Assembly: GCA_043228905.1 (NCBI GenBank)
Contig: JBHGNT010000015.1
Coordinates: 13,640,001-13,704,000 of the forward strand
Source of the DNA: Azolla caroliniana
Taxonomy: Eukaryota; Polypodiophyta
Direction of reading: 5' to 3'
Length of the DNA stretch: 64,000 bases
Position 1 is the first letter of the stretch; every line of letters starts with the position of its first letter. The notes beneath the pieces were generated by a model, which was not told where the DNA came from, ran no database searches, and saw only the letters and a program-made list of their open reading frames with translations. Below, in pieces: positions 50,641 through 60,300 of this stretch. The position numbers and the translations under genes are program-made.

Positions 50641-51620
50641 TTGATACAACTGAGGATCGAATCCCCGCATGTCTCATAAGACCATGCGAACACATCGCGA
50701 AATTCTTTTAGCAGTGTGATCATTGTCGTTTTGTTCTCCAGGGTCATTTCCTTGGCGATGTGCACCGGTCTTGTGTCCTCTGTGGTACCTAGGTTTACCT
50801 CTTCTAGTTGGGATGCTTTCACGCGCTGCGACACTGCCATTTCTCTTTCCAGTGCCTCCTGTGCTTGCCGTAATTCCCACATTGCTTCTTTATCTGGTTT
50901 CTCGTCGGTTCCATCCGGTTGCAACATGTACAGTGATACTGCTTCAACTACATCAATCTCGAACAAAGGTACGATCTTCGGATTTTCCTGTAAGTATTGA
51001 TCAACCTCTTCGTCTGCCAATCCTTCCAGCATGTTGACACATTCCGCATATAGCGACGTCAATTCCTTGCCGGTATCGGACCATGGTTGAGTCGGTACTC
51101 GTACTTTTGCTTTTCCACGCTGGAATGTAATTATATTCTTCCTCCAGTTTTGCTTGATGTGTGTTGTTTTTAACCAAGGGCATACCAACAATAGTGGGTA
51201 AGCTCCCTGAGCTTGTAGCTGGAGAATTACTGTGGAAATGCGAAATGTGTGACCCCCGATGGTCACTTCTAGATTTCGTATTAATCCGGTTAGCTGTACT
51301 GAGCTTGTGTCCGCCATCCGAAGCCAAAACGGGCATGGTTCCTAGTCATGGATTCCTAGAGTGTTACACGTTCAGAGGTTGATCATGTTCACGTCGGATC
51401 CTCCATCGATAATCGTATCGGGTAGCTCTTTTCCTTTCACAATGGCTGTGATTGCCGGACTGCTCGTGTCGACCACTACCGGTCCTTCCTCCGGATTTGA
51501 AAAGAATGCAGGAGCCGGTGGCGTGTCGGTTGTCTTCATTCTTGTCTTTAGTTTTTCTGTGAAGCGTGGTACTAGTTGCAATAGCCGGCCTAATGGCAAC
51601 GTTATTTGGCATTCTTGCAA
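50641..51620 (-). pseudogene. Gypsy-B protease and linker
   Basis: The frame 51620-51372 has ELPDTIIDGGSDVNMINL, an aspartic protease motif with Asp-Gly-Gly for DSG/DTG, stopped right after. A second frame (51317-50625) continues as SVQLTGLIRNLEVTIGGHTF, GAYPLLLVCPWLKTTHIKQN (flap and PWL motif), then a long acidic/coiled linker EALEREMAVSQRVKAS, and DVFAWSYETC near its end, the DVFAWSYxD motif before RT in this gypsy group. The order protease, DVFAWSY, RT fits. Confidence 0.85.
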
Positions 51621-52528
51621 CGCCTACTATGTTGGGTTTTCGGCTTGCCCCGGGCTGGTGAGCTCTTCGGCATTCTCCTTTTGTTGTTTGAACTCTACCG
51701 CATTCTGCTCGTTTGCCTTCATCACCCATTTGGTTGCCTGCCTCCGGATGGCTTCTTGAGTTTCGCACTCCGTGGCTTTGCCCTTTGATCTTGTAGTGAC
51801 TTGTTGTATGTCCGCGACTTCCACGTCTACCATGTTCACCGATGGTCGCTTGTCGTAGCTCTTCGCCAGACATTGATTACTATAGTGGCCTTCTTGCCGG
51901 CAATAATAGCAGTACGGCTTCCGGGTGTTGCTGGATTCGGCGTGTGTGCTTGGTGGAGGTCCTGTGGTAAGTGCTTGGTTTTGGTCCGGTTGGTTGCTTG
52001 GAGCGCCATTTTTCGGTTCCCGTGGATGACCCCCCTTTTTGTTGAAATGACGTTTCTTATTGAAATTCTTTTTGTTGCGGTAACCTTGTCGGGGATGGTC
52101 TTCATACTTGCCATAGTCGTCCCGTCGTTGGTTGTAACCAGGGGAGTGATCCCGGTTGTATCTCTCATACCGTCCATTATAGTCCCGGTATCTATCCTAT
52201 CTGTCATACCAGTCATAAGCGTCTCTTCAATCGCTATACCGGACATCTTGTGTCGGCCGGTAGCGCTCCTCTCCCCGCCAGCGATCTTCTTCTTCATCCT
52301 AGTTGCTTCGTGGTTCAATTTTCCGAACTGGTGGTGCTTGCCGATTTAACAAGTTATACTCACACCGTTCCATTGTGTGGCTTCTGGAGTGGTAGAGCAA
52401 GCATTGGGAACGCATCGTGCATTCCAACGCTGAATGTATGGCATTCAAGCATTCTCGCTTTGCTTCCTCAGCCGTTCAGCAAGTCTCCTTGCTCGCTCCA
52501 TAACTGGGTCGTTCGTTGGTCGCGTCAT
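51621..52528 (-). pseudogene. gag: Gypsy-B gag remnant with zinc knuckle
   Basis: An ATG at 52528 (MTRPTNDPVMERARRLAERL) is followed by a stop and, without a capsid-like domain, by a basic RYRDYNGRYERYNRDHSPG-type repeat region (about 52050-52200) and a CCHC knuckle YCYYCRQEGHYSNQC (about 51880-51925). SVNMVDVEVADIQQVTTRSK and a Glu/Gln-rich stretch lead to the protease. The capsid domain appears deleted between 52420 and 52300. Confidence 0.75.
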
Positions 52529-52581
52529 CTATTCCCGTTGTTGTTCGCTGCGATTGTGCAGGAATTGTGGTCGCCAAAAAC

Positions 52582-53011
52582 TGTGTTATTCCTTAGGGCC
52601 GGACAATGGCCTAACACAGGGTATCTACGGAAGACACTTCACCAAAGGGTGTTACGGCGAGAAAACTTAAGACAACGATTAAGCAGACTTAATTGATTCC
52701 TTAAACAATACGGCATTACTTAATACACACATACGATATAACAATTAATACAGAATGGTAATCAATACGTGAAGATAAAACAAGAAGCTTATATTAATTC
52801 TCCGTTAAAATTTTACATTGTAACCGGGCCTTTATATAGGTCACCGGTGCTGCGTACAAAAGGGTGCCAACCGGCACCTGCTTGGAACCGGTCTGGATCC
52901 GGATCGGCATACCGATTCCGGTCCGTCCGTTCACTACTTCATTATAATCTATTCCGAATAACCATTCCCTTTCACATTCTAGTCTTTTACTCTTTTGTCG
53001 GCCGGGTAACA
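52582..53011 (-). repeat. 5' LTR of Gypsy-B
   Basis: 430 bp; minus-strand TGTTACCCGGCCGACAAAAG...GGAATAACACA. A TATA-like CCTATATAAAGGCCC lies near 52835. No second LTR copy in the window to confirm the ends; they rest on TG...CA and the primer-like site. Confidence 0.7.
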
Positions 53012-53852
53012 ACTGTCCTCATTTCACGACCAACGCAAAGGTCTCATCGTAATTGATGCCATGTTTCCGTGCTTCGCCCTTTGCCACTTAGCGGGCCTTA
53101 TATCGGTTTACCAAGCCATTGGCGGTGTACTTGACCTTGTACACCCACCTGCATCCAATCGGCTTTACACCCTTGGGGGCATCAACCAGGTCCCACGTCT
53201 TGTTCTCCATTAGCGCGCACATCTCTTCCTCCATAGCGGCACGCCAATTTGCGTCCTTGGCCACTTCTACATAGCTCTGCAGCTCAAGCACATTTTCCAC
53301 CTTTACCATATATGCATAATGATGTGCCATATACTCATTGTACCCATACGGAATTACAGGATTCTTTTGGCGGGTGGATCGGCGTAGCTTCTGGTTCGCC
53401 GATTTCGTGGCCCTCTCGACCGACTTAGAAAGAGTCTTTGAAGGTCTCTCTTTGCTCCTGGCCCCATCAGATTCTCTTTGATCCGATGTTTCAGCCTCGG
53501 TACTGTACTCCGATGCCTTCATCTTTCCCTTCTCCTTGCGCATAAATCGTCTCCTTGATTTCTGGCGCGGGGACTTCACGGCCAAGTCTCCACTACTCAC
53601 CAGCTCTTCATCCAACTGGTTCGTTCAACTCAGTCGCCCATTCTGCCCACTTAGTCAAAATGAGATCATACACTCTTCTAGAGTTCCGATTTCCTCTTCA
53701 TCAGGAGACATCTCGGCCTCAATGGCCTCATCCTGAGAATTCGGAATGGAGTGGATGGGAGTTGGAGGTGAAAGCACGTACCACGAAGTCGACTCGTCGA
53801 AAATGACATCTCGGCTTACTCAGACTTCTTTCGTACGGGGGTTATAACACTT
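53012..53852 (-). pseudogene. Copia-1-family copy, left part: linker and RT start
   Basis: In sense: TNPRTKEV-type end of integrase (CYNPRTKE near 53840), DEELVSSGDLAVKSPRQKSR, FMRKEKGKMKASEYSTEAET, RRSTRQKNPVIPYGYNEYMA, HHYAYMVKVENVLELQSYVE, WRAAMEEEMCALMENKTWDL, GCRWVYKVKYTANGLVNRYK, a stop, YDETFALVVK. It is cut at 53012 by the Gypsy-B LTR. 175 codons (53615-53088) are open. Confidence 0.9.
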
Positions 53853-54408
53853 TGTTGGGAAACATGTCCCTCTGGATGGGAAGAGAAGGACCGTCTTGGT
53901 GAGTATCTCGGCCAAGGCCGAAACCGAAACCGAAATCAAAATCGTAATCGGAAACCGAAATCGTTTTGGAAGACTATAATTGTAAATAGTCTAAAATGCC
54001 CCTATGGTTTATACTCGTAAATAGCCAGAAAGTTGCTTTTGTTTATAAGAAACTAGGGCAAACTTTCATAAGCGAGGTAATTGATCATTATTGAAAAAGT
54101 GGGAACGAGTTAGTTGCCTCTGTAACAGTGAGCGTGAGAGAGTGAGAGTGTAACTTTGTAGTCGTTTGTCAGACGAAGCAGAATTCGAGGTCGTTGCCTC
54201 CGAGTTCTGTACTTGTACTTCCTCTCTACTATAGTGATTTGTTTTTATCGGGGTTTGTGGACCCCCATGGTTTTTCCCATTTTGGGTTTTCCACGTAAAA
54301 CATTGGTGTCTTTGTGTCTGCACGTTTTTTTTCTGTCTGTGTACTACTTCTTGATTTTTGCACGCGAACACGAATGTGTAATCGATTGTGGCTAGTCGAT
54401 TTCTAGCA
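53853..54408 (+). repeat. 5' LTR of Copia-5
   Basis: 556 bp, TGTTGGGAAACATG...TTTCTAGCA. A short run of AACCGAA/AATCAAA-type hexamers near 53920-53965 is expanded differently in the 3' LTR. AGGGCAAACTTT is shared with the Copia-4 LTR. Confidence 0.94.
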
Positions 54409-54411
54409 AAG

Positions 54412-54423
54412 TGGTATCAAAGC
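54412..54423 (+). other. Primer-binding site of Copia-5
   Basis: TGGTATCAAAGC, one change from TGGTATCAGAGC, 3 bp after the LTR and 1 bp before the gag ATG. Confidence 0.88.
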
Positions 54424-54424
54424 A

Positions 54425-55312
54425 ATGGAAGACTCGTTCGGCGGCATGTTTAAGATAACCAACTCCAACTACTCAGTGTGGAAGTCGATGATGAGAGACA
54501 TGCTCGTGTGCAAAGACCTCTGGCTGTTGGTGCAATTCGGAGATAAAAGACCAGACAAGATCGATGCAGCGACTTGGGAAGTGTTGCATTTGAAGGCGGC
54601 CGCATATATAAGGAATTTTATAGACATGACTCTGTACAACAACTTCGGCGAAGAAATAGAAGCAAACGTCCTATGGAAGAAGATCGGCGTCATGTTCGAA
54701 AACAAGAACGTCGTGAACCGAGTCTCAGTATTTCGAAAAATTGTGAGGCTTTGGTATCAAGATGGCTCCAGTATGGCAGAGCACATCAATGTCTTCCAAG
54801 GATTGATGAACAAAACCACCTCTCTAGAAGTACCTCTGGCCGACGAGCTATTAGCATTACTGTTGTTGGGATGCCTTCCAGACAGCTAGGAGACGCTCGT
54901 TGTCACGTTGGGCAACGCCGAACTGGAAGGGAAGCATCTATCCATAGAGTAGGTGAAGTCGAGCTTGCTGAATGAAGAAGCTCGCCAGAAGTACCGTGAG
55001 TCCAATACCGACCAAAAGGCCTCAGTCACGAAAGGTGACACGATTCGGGGAAAAGGCCAAAATCGAAGTCCCCAGAACCAAGATAAGTCGGGGACCAGGT
55101 CGAGGTCGAGGGGGAGACCCACGTGCTTCTATTGTGGGAAACCGGGGCACTTCCAAAAAAATTGCCGACACTTTCGAAAGGAGAAAATGGGAGCTAATGG
55201 TGTAAAGCCAAAGAAAATCCGGGACAGAAAGAACACCTCATCAATCGCTGCGAGTGAGGATGAGTGGTTGCTCATAAGTGAGCAAAACGAAGTGAATCTC
55301 GCCGGCAAATAA
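54425..55312 (+). pseudogene. gag: Copia-5 gag with zinc knuckle
   Basis: ATG 54425: MEDSFGGMFKITNSNYSVWK, SMMRDMLVCKDLWLLVQFGD, AAYIRNFIDMTLYNNFGEEI and VFRKIVRLWYQDGSSMAEHI, the UBN2 domain, then TAG at 54887-54889 and a second near 54951. In the same frame it resumes with VKSSLLNEEARQKYRESNTD, SRSRGRPTCFYCGKPGHFQK, NCRHFRKEKM with an intact CCHC, and ends at a TAA (55311-55313) just before the protease frame. The primer site is 1 bp upstream of the start. Confidence 0.92.
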
Positions 55313-55860
55313 TTGACATGGGTGGTCGATTCGGGTGCATCATTCCACCTAAACCCTGACCGAAAGTTATTCTCATCCTACGGAGCCGGAGATCTTGGAT
55401 CCGTAAAGATGGGAACTGAAGGAGCATGCCGAATCGTCGGCATTGGAGATATGTGTTTGGAAACCTCAACCGGGTGCAGACTTGTGTTGAGAGATGTACG
55501 ACACATTCCGGAGGTTCGGTTGAACCTAATATCAGCCGGTCTGTTAGATGATGAAGGCTACACAGGTAGCATCTGAAACGGTGTCATGAAGTTCTGTCGA
55601 GGAAGCCTGATCGTGGCCCGAGCCCGGAAAACCAAAACATTGTACATAATGAATGTTTGAATATGTCGAGGGGAAGCAAATGTGACAAGTGGCACACTCG
55701 GTGAACTGTGGCACAGGAGGTTGTGCCATATGAGCCAGAAGGGGATGCGAAAGCTTGCCAAGGACAACCTCGTTCCTGAGGTGAAGAACGTGCAACTTGA
55801 GAAATGCACGGATTTCTTGGTCGGTAAGTAGAACCGATTATCCTCGGAACGAGGGCCCTG
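55313..55860 (+). pseudogene. Copia-5 protease and pre-integrase region
   Basis: MTWVVDSGASFHLNPDRKLF carries DSGA; MGTEGACRIVGIGDMCLETS and HIPEVRLNLISAGLLDDEGY follow. After a TGA at 55574 the HHCC part is read as LWHRRLCHMSQKGMRKLA-like (GELWHRRLCHM at about 55698) and LEKCTDFLVGK, with the third zinc ligand region altered (CTDF, usual CTDC). Stops break it. Confidence 0.85.
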
Positions 55861-56928
55861 ATGAGGAAGAAAATGTCGTTGGAACTCTTGCATACGAACG
55901 TATGCTATGTGGACACGAAGTCGCATGGTGGTTCACAGTATTTCGTGACCTTCATTGATGACTATAGACGGAAGTTGTGGGCTTCCATGCTGAAGACAAA
56001 GGATCAAGTGTTATCCGTCTTCAAAGAGTTCCAGGTGAGGGCTGAGAGAGAAACCGGCCAAAAACTGAAGGCAGTCCGAGCGGATAATGGCGGAGAGTAT
56101 CGTGGAACGTTCGAGGAATACTACCGAAATGAAGGAATCCAGCTCGAATATACCGTGTTGAAGACTCTAGAGCTTAATGGGTTGGCCAAGCGAATGAACC
56201 GAACCATAATGGAAAGGGTCTGAAGTATGCTTGCACATGCTAAGTTACCGAAGACGTTTTGGGCTGAGGCGCTAATGACGGCAATGTATGTGATAAACCG
56301 ATCACCCTCAGTACCCTTGGATAGTGATATTCCACAAAGGGTGTGGAGTGGCAAAGACATATCGTACCAACATTTGAGGGTGTTCAATTGTCTTTCCTAT
56401 GTGCATGTGGCACAGGACCAGAGGGGGAAGTTGGACCCGAAATCTCGGCCATGCATATTTCTCAGCTACAACAATGATGAATTTGGCTATCGGCTATGAG
56501 ACTTAGCCGAGAAGAAAGTGATTAGGAACCACGACATTGTCTTCATGGTGGAAAAGGCAATAGTTGACTGGGAGATTGAGAATAAGTCTCCAACTTCTGA
56601 ATCAAACTGAGTCGACGCTCGGCCGAATCGAGTAGAAGCCAATTTGATCAAAATCAAATCCGAGCCAGTAGGCCGAGTTAATACTCAAAATCGAGAACTG
56701 ATCGAAGAACGAGGGGAATTGGTCAAACAAGGAACCGAATTCGACTTGGCCGAAGAAGTCAAAGAAGAACCGATAGTGCCGAACGGAGGTCGAAGATATC
56801 CCCTAAGAGAAAGGAGGGTCCCCCGAAGATTTTCAGATGAAGAGCGTGTACTGCTAACCGATGAGGGGGAGCCAGAATGCTTTGAAGAAGCTAAGGAAGA
56901 TACCCACAACCAAAAGTAGTTAACTGCC
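55861..56928 (+). pseudogene. Copia-5 integrase core, C-terminus and linker; catalytic Glu replaced by Lys
   Basis: The core reads LLHTNVCYVDTKSHGGSQYF, FIDDYRRKLW, VRADNGGEYRGTF and TLELNGLAKRMNRTIMERV. The codon expected to be Glu of the DDE set (LAERMN in Copia-4) is AAG at 56188-56190. After a TGA at 56221 the C-terminal part continues: AKLPKTFWAEALMTAMYVIN, HLRVFNCLSYVHVAQDQRGK, IFLSYNNDEFGYRL. A charged linker (56644-56919) then leads to RT. Confidence 0.92.
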
Positions 56929-57663
56929 ATGCAAGAGGAGATGGATTCCTTGCATGAGAACCACACATATGAACAGACCAAACTGTCGATAGGAAAGAAG
57001 GCACTTCGGAATAAATGGGCATACAAATTGAAACTAGGAGATGGCGGGAATCCACCCCGGTACAAAGCACGAATCGTCATGAAAGGTTTCCAACAGAAGA
57101 AGGGTGTCGATTTTGACGAAATATTTGCTCCGGTCATAAAGATGACATCAATCTGAACCGTGTTGAGCATCGCGGCCAACATGGATCTCGAAGTCAAGCA
57201 ATTGGATGTCAAGACCACATTTCTACACGGTGATCTCAAAGAGGAGATCTATATGCACCAACTGGAAGGATTTGTAGAGAAAGACAAAAAGAACCTGGTA
57301 TGCCGATTAAGGAAGAGCTTGTACGGGTTGAAGCAAGCACCTCGGCAATGGTACTGAAAATTCGAATCCTTCATGACTGACAACAGGTACCCCAAAATGC
57401 AGGCCGATCACTACGCATTTCTGAAGAAATTCGACGGAGGAGATTTCCTCATCCTTCTGTTGTACGTGGACGACATGTTGATTGTTAGACGGGACCATAC
57501 GAAGATCCGAGTGTTGAAAGAGGCTTTGAGCAAATCGTTCTCAATGAAGGATATGGGTTCGGCAAAGCAAATCCTGGGGATGCACATTGTTCGGGATCAA
57601 ACAAAGAAACTGTTGTAGCTGTCACAAGAAAAATACGTGACAAAGGTGCTCTAGAGATTCGGC
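56929..57663 (+). pseudogene. Copia-5 reverse transcriptase
   Basis: EEMDSLHENHTYEQTKLSIG, RNKWAYKLKLGDGGNPPRYK, GFQQKKGVDFDEIFAPVIKM, a TGA at 57154-57156, SIAANMDLEVKQLDVKTTFL, KSLYGLKQAPRQWY then TGA at 57355-57357, LLLYVDDMLIVRRDHTKIRV with YVDD kept, MKDMGSAKQILGMHIV, TAG near 57616. Stops at 57154, 57355 and 57616 lie where Copia-4 has CGG, CGG/AGG-type Arg and Trp, suggesting C-to-T decay. Confidence 0.92.
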
Positions 57664-58438
57664 ATGGAAAGCGTGAAACTGGTTGGCTCAACACTGCCAA
57701 CGAATTGCAAGCTAAGCAAAGAACAATGTCCGAAATCAAAAACCGAGAAGGCGGAGATGTCAAAGGTTCCTTATGCCTTGGCAGTCGGAATCTTGATGTA
57801 CGCGATGGTATGTACAAGGCCGGACATAGGATACGCAGTCGGTGTGGTTAGCCGATACATGAGCAATCCTGGAAGAGAGCATTGGGTTGTCGTGAAGTGG
57901 ATACTTCGGTACCTAAAAGGCACCTCAAACGTGTGTCTAAGTTTCAATTCAGTTAACCCCACACTGGAAGGTTATACTGACTCGGACATGTTAGTTGATG
58001 TGGATACCAGCCAATCCATGTCTGGGTACGTAATGACTTATGCAAGGGAAGCCGTTTCGTGGCAGTCGAGGCTGTAGAAGGCCGTGGCGTTGTCAAACAC
58101 GAAAGCCGAATATATGGCCGCAGCGGAAGCCGGCAAGGAAATCATATGGATGAAGGAGTTTATCGGTGAGCTGGGAATTAGGCAAGGGGAATTCGAACTC
58201 CATTGCAATATCCAAAGTGTCATCCACCTTGCGAAAAATGTCGCCTGCCACTCGAGGACCAAACACATCCAAAGAAGATATCATTGGATATGATAGTGAG
58301 TAGAAGAAAAGGAGTTTTCTCTAGTGAAGATCCACACGGCCGAAAATGGATCGAATATGCTGACGAAAGTGATGTTAGCCGAAAAGCTAAACGTGTGCCG
58401 ACAGAGAGTTGATTTAATGGAGTACCCCATGCCAGAGT
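57664..58438 (+). pseudogene. Copia-5 RNase H
   Basis: KVPYALAVGILMYAMVCTRP, GVVSRYMSNPGREHWVVVKW, ILRYLKGTSNVCLSFNSVNP, GYTDSDMLVDVDTSQSMSGY, TAG at 58075, ALSNTKAEYMAAAEAGKEII with STTEAEY altered to SNTKAEY (catalytic Glu is the last E), HCNIQSVIHLAKNVACHSRT with CDSQ altered to CNIQ, KHIQRRYHWI, shifts, EYPMPE* near 58436. Both RNase H alterations should weaken catalysis. Confidence 0.9.
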
Positions 58439-58450
58439 GAACGGGGAGTT

Positions 58451-59011
58451 TGTTGGGAAACATGTCCCTCCAAATGGGAACAGAAGGACTGTTCTGGTGA
58501 GTATCTTGGCTGAGGCCGAAACCAAAACCAAAATCAAAATCAAAATCAAAATCAGAAACCGAAATCGTTTTGGAAGACTATAATTGTAAATAGTCTAAAA
58601 CACCCTTGTGGGTTATACTTGTAAATAGCCAGAAAGTTTCTTTTGTTAATAAGCAACTAGGGCAAACTTTAGTAAGCGAGGTAGTTAATCATTATTGATA
58701 AAGTGAGAACGAGGTAGTTGCCTCTGTAACAATGAGCGTGAGAGAGTGAGAGTGTAACTCTATAGCCGTCTGTCAAACGAAGCAGAACTCGAGGTCATTG
58801 CCTCTGAGTTCCGTACTTGTACTTCCTCTCTACTATAGTGATTTGTTTTTCTTGGGGTTTGTGGACCCCCGTGGTTTTTCCCATTTTGGGTTTCCCACAT
58901 AAAATATTTGTGTCTCTGTGTTTGCACGTTGTTTTCTATCTGTGAACTACTTCTTGATTTCTGCACACGAACACGAACGTGTAATCAATTGTGGCCAATC
59001 TATTTCTAGCA
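58451..59011 (+). repeat. 3' LTR of Copia-5
   Basis: 561 bp, TGTTGGGAAACATG...TTTCTAGCA, preceded by ACGGGGAGTT. The AAAATC hexamer is repeated more often than in the 5' LTR (58524-58552), giving most of the 5-bp length difference. Confidence 0.94.
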
Positions 59012-59822
59012 CTTATAACCCTTCTATTCATCCGAGTAGCTGATCAAGTTACATTTTTCGGCTTTCGCGCCCTGGCCGCTTCTTTGATCGTCAGATTCTT
59101 CCTCTCGGCCATGCCGTTCTAATGTGGTGTGTATCTCCAGGAGAATTCGCGTCGAATTCCTTCCTATTGCAAATAGCTAGAGAACTGGTCAAAAAAGTAC
59201 TCTTTCCCACCATTGATCCTTAGGCACTTGATTTTGGACCTATCTCCCTTTCGGCAAGGCTCTTCACCTTTAAGACGCATGAGAAGACTTCGCTTTTCTT
59301 CTCGATCAAGAACGTCCAAGTGTGCCGAGTGTAATCATCGATGAAGGTTACAAATTAACAACTTCCATCGATACTCACGTTCTGCATCGGTCCCCGTACA
59401 TCCGAATGGATCAAATCGAGGTTGTTTCAGCTCTAATTTCTTTCATTTGGGAACGAAAGTCGGTGATGCTTCCCTAACTGGCAAGTTTCGCAGACTTAGC
59501 CATTTCGACTACTGAATTCCAGCAAGCTAAAAACTATATTTTTCGTCTACATCTCACGAAGCCGCGGGAAGTTGATGTGGTCCAACCGCTTGTGCCACAA
59601 GTTGATGTCCGATTCAACTTTTTGCCCCTTGGCAAACATAGTGGTGCCTACATCATTCATTTCGAGGATTAACATCCTCCCTTCTCGATGCCCTTGCGCA
59701 ATAATCTTGCCTTCTTCTTCAATGAAGCATCCAAGATGAGTAAATCAAACTTGCATGCCATGGTCAACAATCTGTCTGACCGACACCAAGTTCTTGGTGA
59801 TTGTGTACACATGCAAGACATC
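59012..59822 (-). pseudogene. Copia-1-family copy, right part: pre-integrase and integrase
   Basis: In sense from 59822: ITKNLVSVRQIVDHGMQV, FTHLGCFIEEEGKIIAQGHR, LWHKRLDHINF...CETCQLGKHHRLSFP (HHCC), HSDVRGPMQNVSIDGS, FVTFIDDYTRHTWTF, a shifted LKV..LAEREIG region, AWPRGRI/MAERKN (catalytic Glu region), and after a deletion CNLISYSDE*KGYKC joining across Copia-5 to 53852. Multiple stops. It is truncated at 59822 by Copia-6. Confidence 0.88.
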
Positions 59823-59844
59823 TCCCCCTCCACTCCGGCATGGA

Positions 59845-60300
59845 ATTTCTCATCAGCCCGATCCGCTTTCGGAACGCGTCCAGCTTGTTGGTCGTCAACG
59901 CCTTGGTCAGCATATCTTACCCGATCTCCTCTGTGTGGATCTTCGTCGGCACAAACTCTTGATCTTCTACTCTCTCCCGGATCTAGTGGTACCCCTATTG
60001 GATATGTTTCGTTCGGGAATGGTAGGCCAGGTTCTTTGCAAGTTGGATGGCACTTTGACTGTCACAGTAGAGCCAGTATTCCTCTTGTTGGATCCCTAGC
60101 TCTCCGAAGAAGTTCTTCATCCAGATTATCTCCTTGTTGGCTTCCACAACTGCCATGTACTCCACCTCCGTGGTTGACAATGCAACCATCTTCTGCAACC
60201 ACGACTGCCACAAAACAACTCCCCCTACATAAGTCATGACATATTCGGATGTAGACCGGCTGGTATCTGCATCAACCGACATATCTAAATCCGTGAATCC
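59845..60300 (-). pseudogene. Copia-6 RNase H
   Basis: From 60300: DGFTDLDMSVDADTSRSTSE, VALSTTEVEYMAVVEANKEI, LYCDSQSAIQLAKNLAYHSR, TKHIQ, then decayed to the polypurine tract. The catalytic Glu is present; TEAEY is TEVEY. Confidence 0.88.

Larger units (their letters stand above)
48873..53011 (-). mobile_element. Gypsy-B: minus-strand gypsy, truncated in integrase
   Basis: In element sense: 5' LTR (53011-52582), primer-site-like TGGCGACCACAATTCC (52575-52560), gag remnant, zinc knuckle, protease, RT, RNase H, and integrase up to about 48873, where it joins Copia-1-family sequence. The order RT, RNase H, integrase identifies Ty3/gypsy. The 3' LTR is absent. RNase H and RT palm are fairly well kept while gag and integrase are damaged. 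Confidence 0.9.
53853..59011 (+). mobile_element. Copia-5: full-length Ty1/copia nested in a Copia-1-family copy
   Basis: LTRs 53853-54408 and 58451-59011, primer site TGGTATCAAAGC at 54412-54423, gag start at 54425, and the whole gag-pol. CACTT occurs on both sides (53848-53852 and 59010-59014), its first CA overlapping the LTR end; removing the element restores the host reading KCYNP across the gap. More stops than in Copia-4, and the integrase Glu is changed. Sequence similarity is greatest to Copia-4 and Copia-6. Confidence 0.95.

Noticed and set aside
51801-52349. 182-codon hydrophobic plus-strand ORF resembling a membrane protein
   Set aside because: It is the antisense shadow of the Gypsy-B gag basic region and knuckle on the minus strand.
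53012-59822. One Copia-1-family element spanning 47830-59822 interrupted by Gypsy-B and Copia-5
   Set aside because: The fragment at 48031-48872 and the copy at 53012-59822 both contain the integrase end, linker and RT start, so they are two copies, not halves of one.
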